Shown here: in pieces, positions 61,680-64,000 of the stretch | Layout of the letters: every line of letters starts with the position of its first letter | Position numbering within the stretch: the first letter of the stretch is position 1 | Assembly (NCBI GenBank): GCA_008692225.1 | Contig: VICG01000001.1 | Location: forward strand, 856,501-920,500 | Source of the DNA: Monilinia fructicola | Taxonomy: Eukaryota; Ascomycota; Leotiomycetes; Helotiales; Sclerotiniaceae | Reading direction: 5' to 3' | DNA: 64,000 nt | Notes under the pieces: model-generated | Databases searched by the model: none | What the model saw: the letters and a program-made list of their open reading frames with translations, nothing else | What the model was told of the DNA's origin: nothing | Position numbers and translations under genes: made by a program

Positions 61680-63010
61680 CTATATTTGCCGGACCTCCTT
61701 ACCCTTCATTTCCGGTCGTTCGACTTCCCATTCGTCCCTGAGGACGGCATAGAGTAAATCCGCAACAACCAAAACACTCCAGCCAAGGCTCCATACGAGC
61801 GTGATTGCATAGAAAAAGTTGGCGTTTCCACTTCCGGCATAAATCCAAAGATAGTAAAATGCTGGGCCTAACAATGTTGCGTATAGTACCGTGGAGGAGG
61901 CCAAGAAGGTATATCGCATCAATGGAAAAAGATGACTGTAGACGGGAAGCATTCCTAAAAACAAGGAGGTATCTGATATCGATGGGTATGGCTTGAAAAT
62001 TGCAAAAATCCCAAGAAGTATTGTGAGCACAAAAAGAGGTTGGCGTCTCACGCGAATTGTCAAGCCCCCAACATACGAGGAGAGATGAAGCCAGAACACA
62101 CCGAGAAAGAATGACCTAAAGGAGTCGAACATTTCAATGAAGAAATACCACCAAAGTCCAACATTTGGGGTCAGATCTGGAAGCAGAAGTTGAACACCGT
62201 AGGTGGATGATAAAAATTCCCAAGACCCTGTGATAATATACGACATGTGCAGAAGTGAATATAAATACCCACTCACAGCTACAGCATTGGTGGCGATGAA
62301 TAATGGTAAAGACTCTTGGCGCTTGCTAGGACGTTGACGATCATAGCATAGCAGAGCGAGAGGAGGAAAGAGAAGTATAGGATACATAGAGAGATACGCT
62401 GCGAAAGCTATGGAGAACATCGAGCTATAAGAGGCACCACCCAGTGCTTTCGAAATAGCGTAAAGTATAGCACAAGTTGTGAATATGCTTGTAGGGCGTC
62501 CAATGCAGGTTGCAATGGTGAACGGGTTGAAAAGAAAGGCAGCAGCAATGACAAAACTTGTCCACCGTTTGTCCTTTCTAGGGGAGGTAAAAAGCCTCGA
62601 ATTTCCTGCTTCTCCGGACTCTGCTATATTTATCAAAGCATTCGCGCTCAAAAGGTCCACCAATATGTACAGCAGATATGTGAATACGGGGTATATCGAG
62701 GAGCTTGGGAGGAGAGAGAAGAGAGGGAGGAACAATGGCGCCTGATGATAGACACCGCCATCGTATGGAGAAACGTTGTGGTTGTAAAGAAAGAGACCTT
62801 CTTGCACTATAAGGAATTAGTCGCCGATCAATGCTGGCATACATGTGTGGAAGATATACATCTCTTAAAACTGGTTACTGGTGTAGATATCTCCACTCGA
62901 GCCGTCAACAAATCTGGAAGGCCAGGAAACGACACAAAGAGTAACAATCGGACAGCAGCAGCTGCACCAAAAAGAGCTGCCTTCCTTCGATCGACACTCA
63001 TGATTGACAT
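61680..63010 (-). CDS. GAB1: GPI transamidase subunit PIG-U/Gab1
   Basis: Two exons on the minus strand (63010-62860 and 62806-61680) give 425 residues. The N-terminus RRKAALFGAAAAVRLLLF is followed by the conserved VEISTPVTSFKRLQEGLFLY...VSPYDGGVYHQAPL, the PIG-U signature, with the intron splitting the Leu codon. At least eight membrane segments follow, including NPFTIATCIGRPTS, SYIITGSWEFLSSTYG and PNVGLWWYFFIEMFDSFR. PIG-U works in the ER as part of the transamidase that attaches GPI anchors. The start could be 63010 or 63001 (MSVDRRKA). The gene is divergent from NOP7 with about 470 bp between. Confidence 0.94.
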
Positions 63011-63480
63011 GACATGAGATGAGATGCGATGATTTTGTTGGACTATTGAGCAAAAGAGTGAAGCTCAAATTGTGATATACCCCAGATCATCTCAGCTCAG
63101 CTCATCTCATCTCTCTCATATAGCTCACTCACTCACTCACTCACCCATTCAGTTCAACCTTTTACCTAGAACAAGCACGGGTAGAATTACTAATCCCCAA
63201 CCTTACCTAATAACAAGTAACGTGACCTTCGTTCCTACTCCGTCCTTGTCTCTACCAATCGATTTGTTGATATTCTGTGCCTTGGGGTCAAGATGGTCCG
63301 TGCAAGGCGGTGAGATACTCCATCCAATAAGTCAACTTTCCTGGATTGATTAGCGGCAAAGCTTTGAGAAATAAAAAAAAGTTCTTTGCTGGGAACTTTT
63401 TTATCAGGACCGATATCCCCCACGATACAGTCAATCTCCAATCTCCCACTCTCATTCGGATTTCGATCGTAACAGCAGCA
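63011..63480. promoter_or_regulatory. Shared divergent promoter region, GAB1 / NOP7
   Basis: A 470-bp region between two divergently transcribed housekeeping genes. It contains CTCAGCTCAG/CTCATCTCAT and CTCACTCACTCAC pyrimidine-biased repeats. No specific factor site can be claimed. Confidence 0.5.
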
Positions 63481-64000
63481 ATGGGAAGAATCAAGAAGAA
63501 GGGAACTGCTGGTCAAGCCAAGAACTTCATCACGAGAACTCAGGCAGTCAGGAAATTACAAATATCGTAAGTGGAATCATCAATTGTGTCATATGGCTTC
63601 AATGGCAGTCTTTTCTTCAACGCCCTCAGTCGCATTGGCGCTGTCTTTCTGCTCTTCTCCTGTATCAAAATACTGATCTTCGCATTATATAGGCTTCCAG
63701 ACTTCCGTAAGTTATGTATCTGGAAAGGAATATATCCTCGAGAACCCAGGAATAAAAAGAAGGCATCGAAATCCTCGACGCATTCCACCACCTTTTATTA
63801 CACAAAAGATATCCAATGGCTTCTGCACGAAAAGATTGTCGATGCTTTCCGCGAGCAAAAAGCCCTAGAGAAGAAGATCTCGAAAGCTTTAGGGCGAGGA
63901 GATGCACATGATGCTGCAAGACTTGAGCGTAACGCATCAAGACCGGAGAAGACTGGGAAGACTAAATATAATTTGGATCATATCATTCGAGAGAGATACC
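63481..64000 (+). CDS. NOP7: Pescadillo homolog Nop7, 5' part
   Basis: Exon 1 is 63481-63566 and exon 2 starts at 63693 and continues past the window. About 131 residues are visible: [27 protein letters not shown], then after the intron [22 protein letters not shown] with [18 protein letters not shown]. This is the Pescadillo N-terminal domain. Nop7 acts in the PeBoW complex (with Erb1 and Ytm1) in the nucleolus for 60S subunit assembly and 27S rRNA processing. The gene is cut by the window edge, so the BRCT domain is not seen. Confidence 0.95.

Overview
The window is nuclear DNA of a filamentous ascomycete (Pezizomycotina). The genes have short GT-AG introns (about 45-250 nt), intergenic regions are long and full of microsatellites, and the proteome includes a Swc3-type SWR1 subunit, an Rrn9-type Pol I factor, a PLAC8 protein, a fungal rhodopsin-domain protein, a tetraspanin and a Zn2Cys6 factor. 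The base composition and gene style suggest Leotiomycetes, but that is an inference from style, not proof. Exon boundaries were worked out by hand from reading frames, splice sites and remembered family sequence; most models close in frame.

Layout. 0.6-9 kb: sorting nexin Snx3 (-), a tetraspanin (+) and a 943-residue Zn2Cys6 transcription factor (+). 9-18.7 kb: gene-poor and rich in tandem repeats, with one candidate 27-residue spliced microprotein at 14.8 kb. 18.7-30.5 kb: palmitoyltransferase Erf2 (-), a small single-TM protein of unknown role (+), protein O-mannosyltransferase Pmt1 (+) and a secreted lysophospholipase/phospholipase B (+). 31-39.5 kb: a decayed dienelactone hydrolase, mitochondrial ribosomal protein bL36m (+), an LYRM2-like LYR protein (-), the histone N-terminal acetyltransferase Nat4/Naa40 (+), a PLAC8 protein (-) and an FAD-dependent oxidoreductase (+). 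41.8-49.2 kb: Swc3 (-), an ABHD12-like alpha/beta hydrolase (+) and N-myristoyltransferase (+). 50.2-51.2 kb: an AT-rich element of about 1 kb with 41-bp terminal inverted repeats flanked by TA. 52.5-64 kb: a rhodopsin-domain membrane protein (+), three hypothetical proteins, Rrn9 (-), GPI transamidase subunit PIG-U/Gab1 (-) and the 5' part of Pescadillo/Nop7 (+), which runs off the right edge.

Most recognised genes are housekeeping genes and are unrelated in function, as is usual for fungal gene order; no operon or biosynthetic cluster is visible. Several act in protein lipidation or the secretory pathway (Erf2, Nmt1, Pmt1, PIG-U, Snx3), which I regard as coincidence. The most unusual stretch is 46.4-48.7 kb: two adjacent genes carry four extra single bases in A or T runs, and N-myristoyltransferase, normally essential, is interrupted by 66 consecutive T. 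Either these are assembly errors or this copy of an essential gene is broken.
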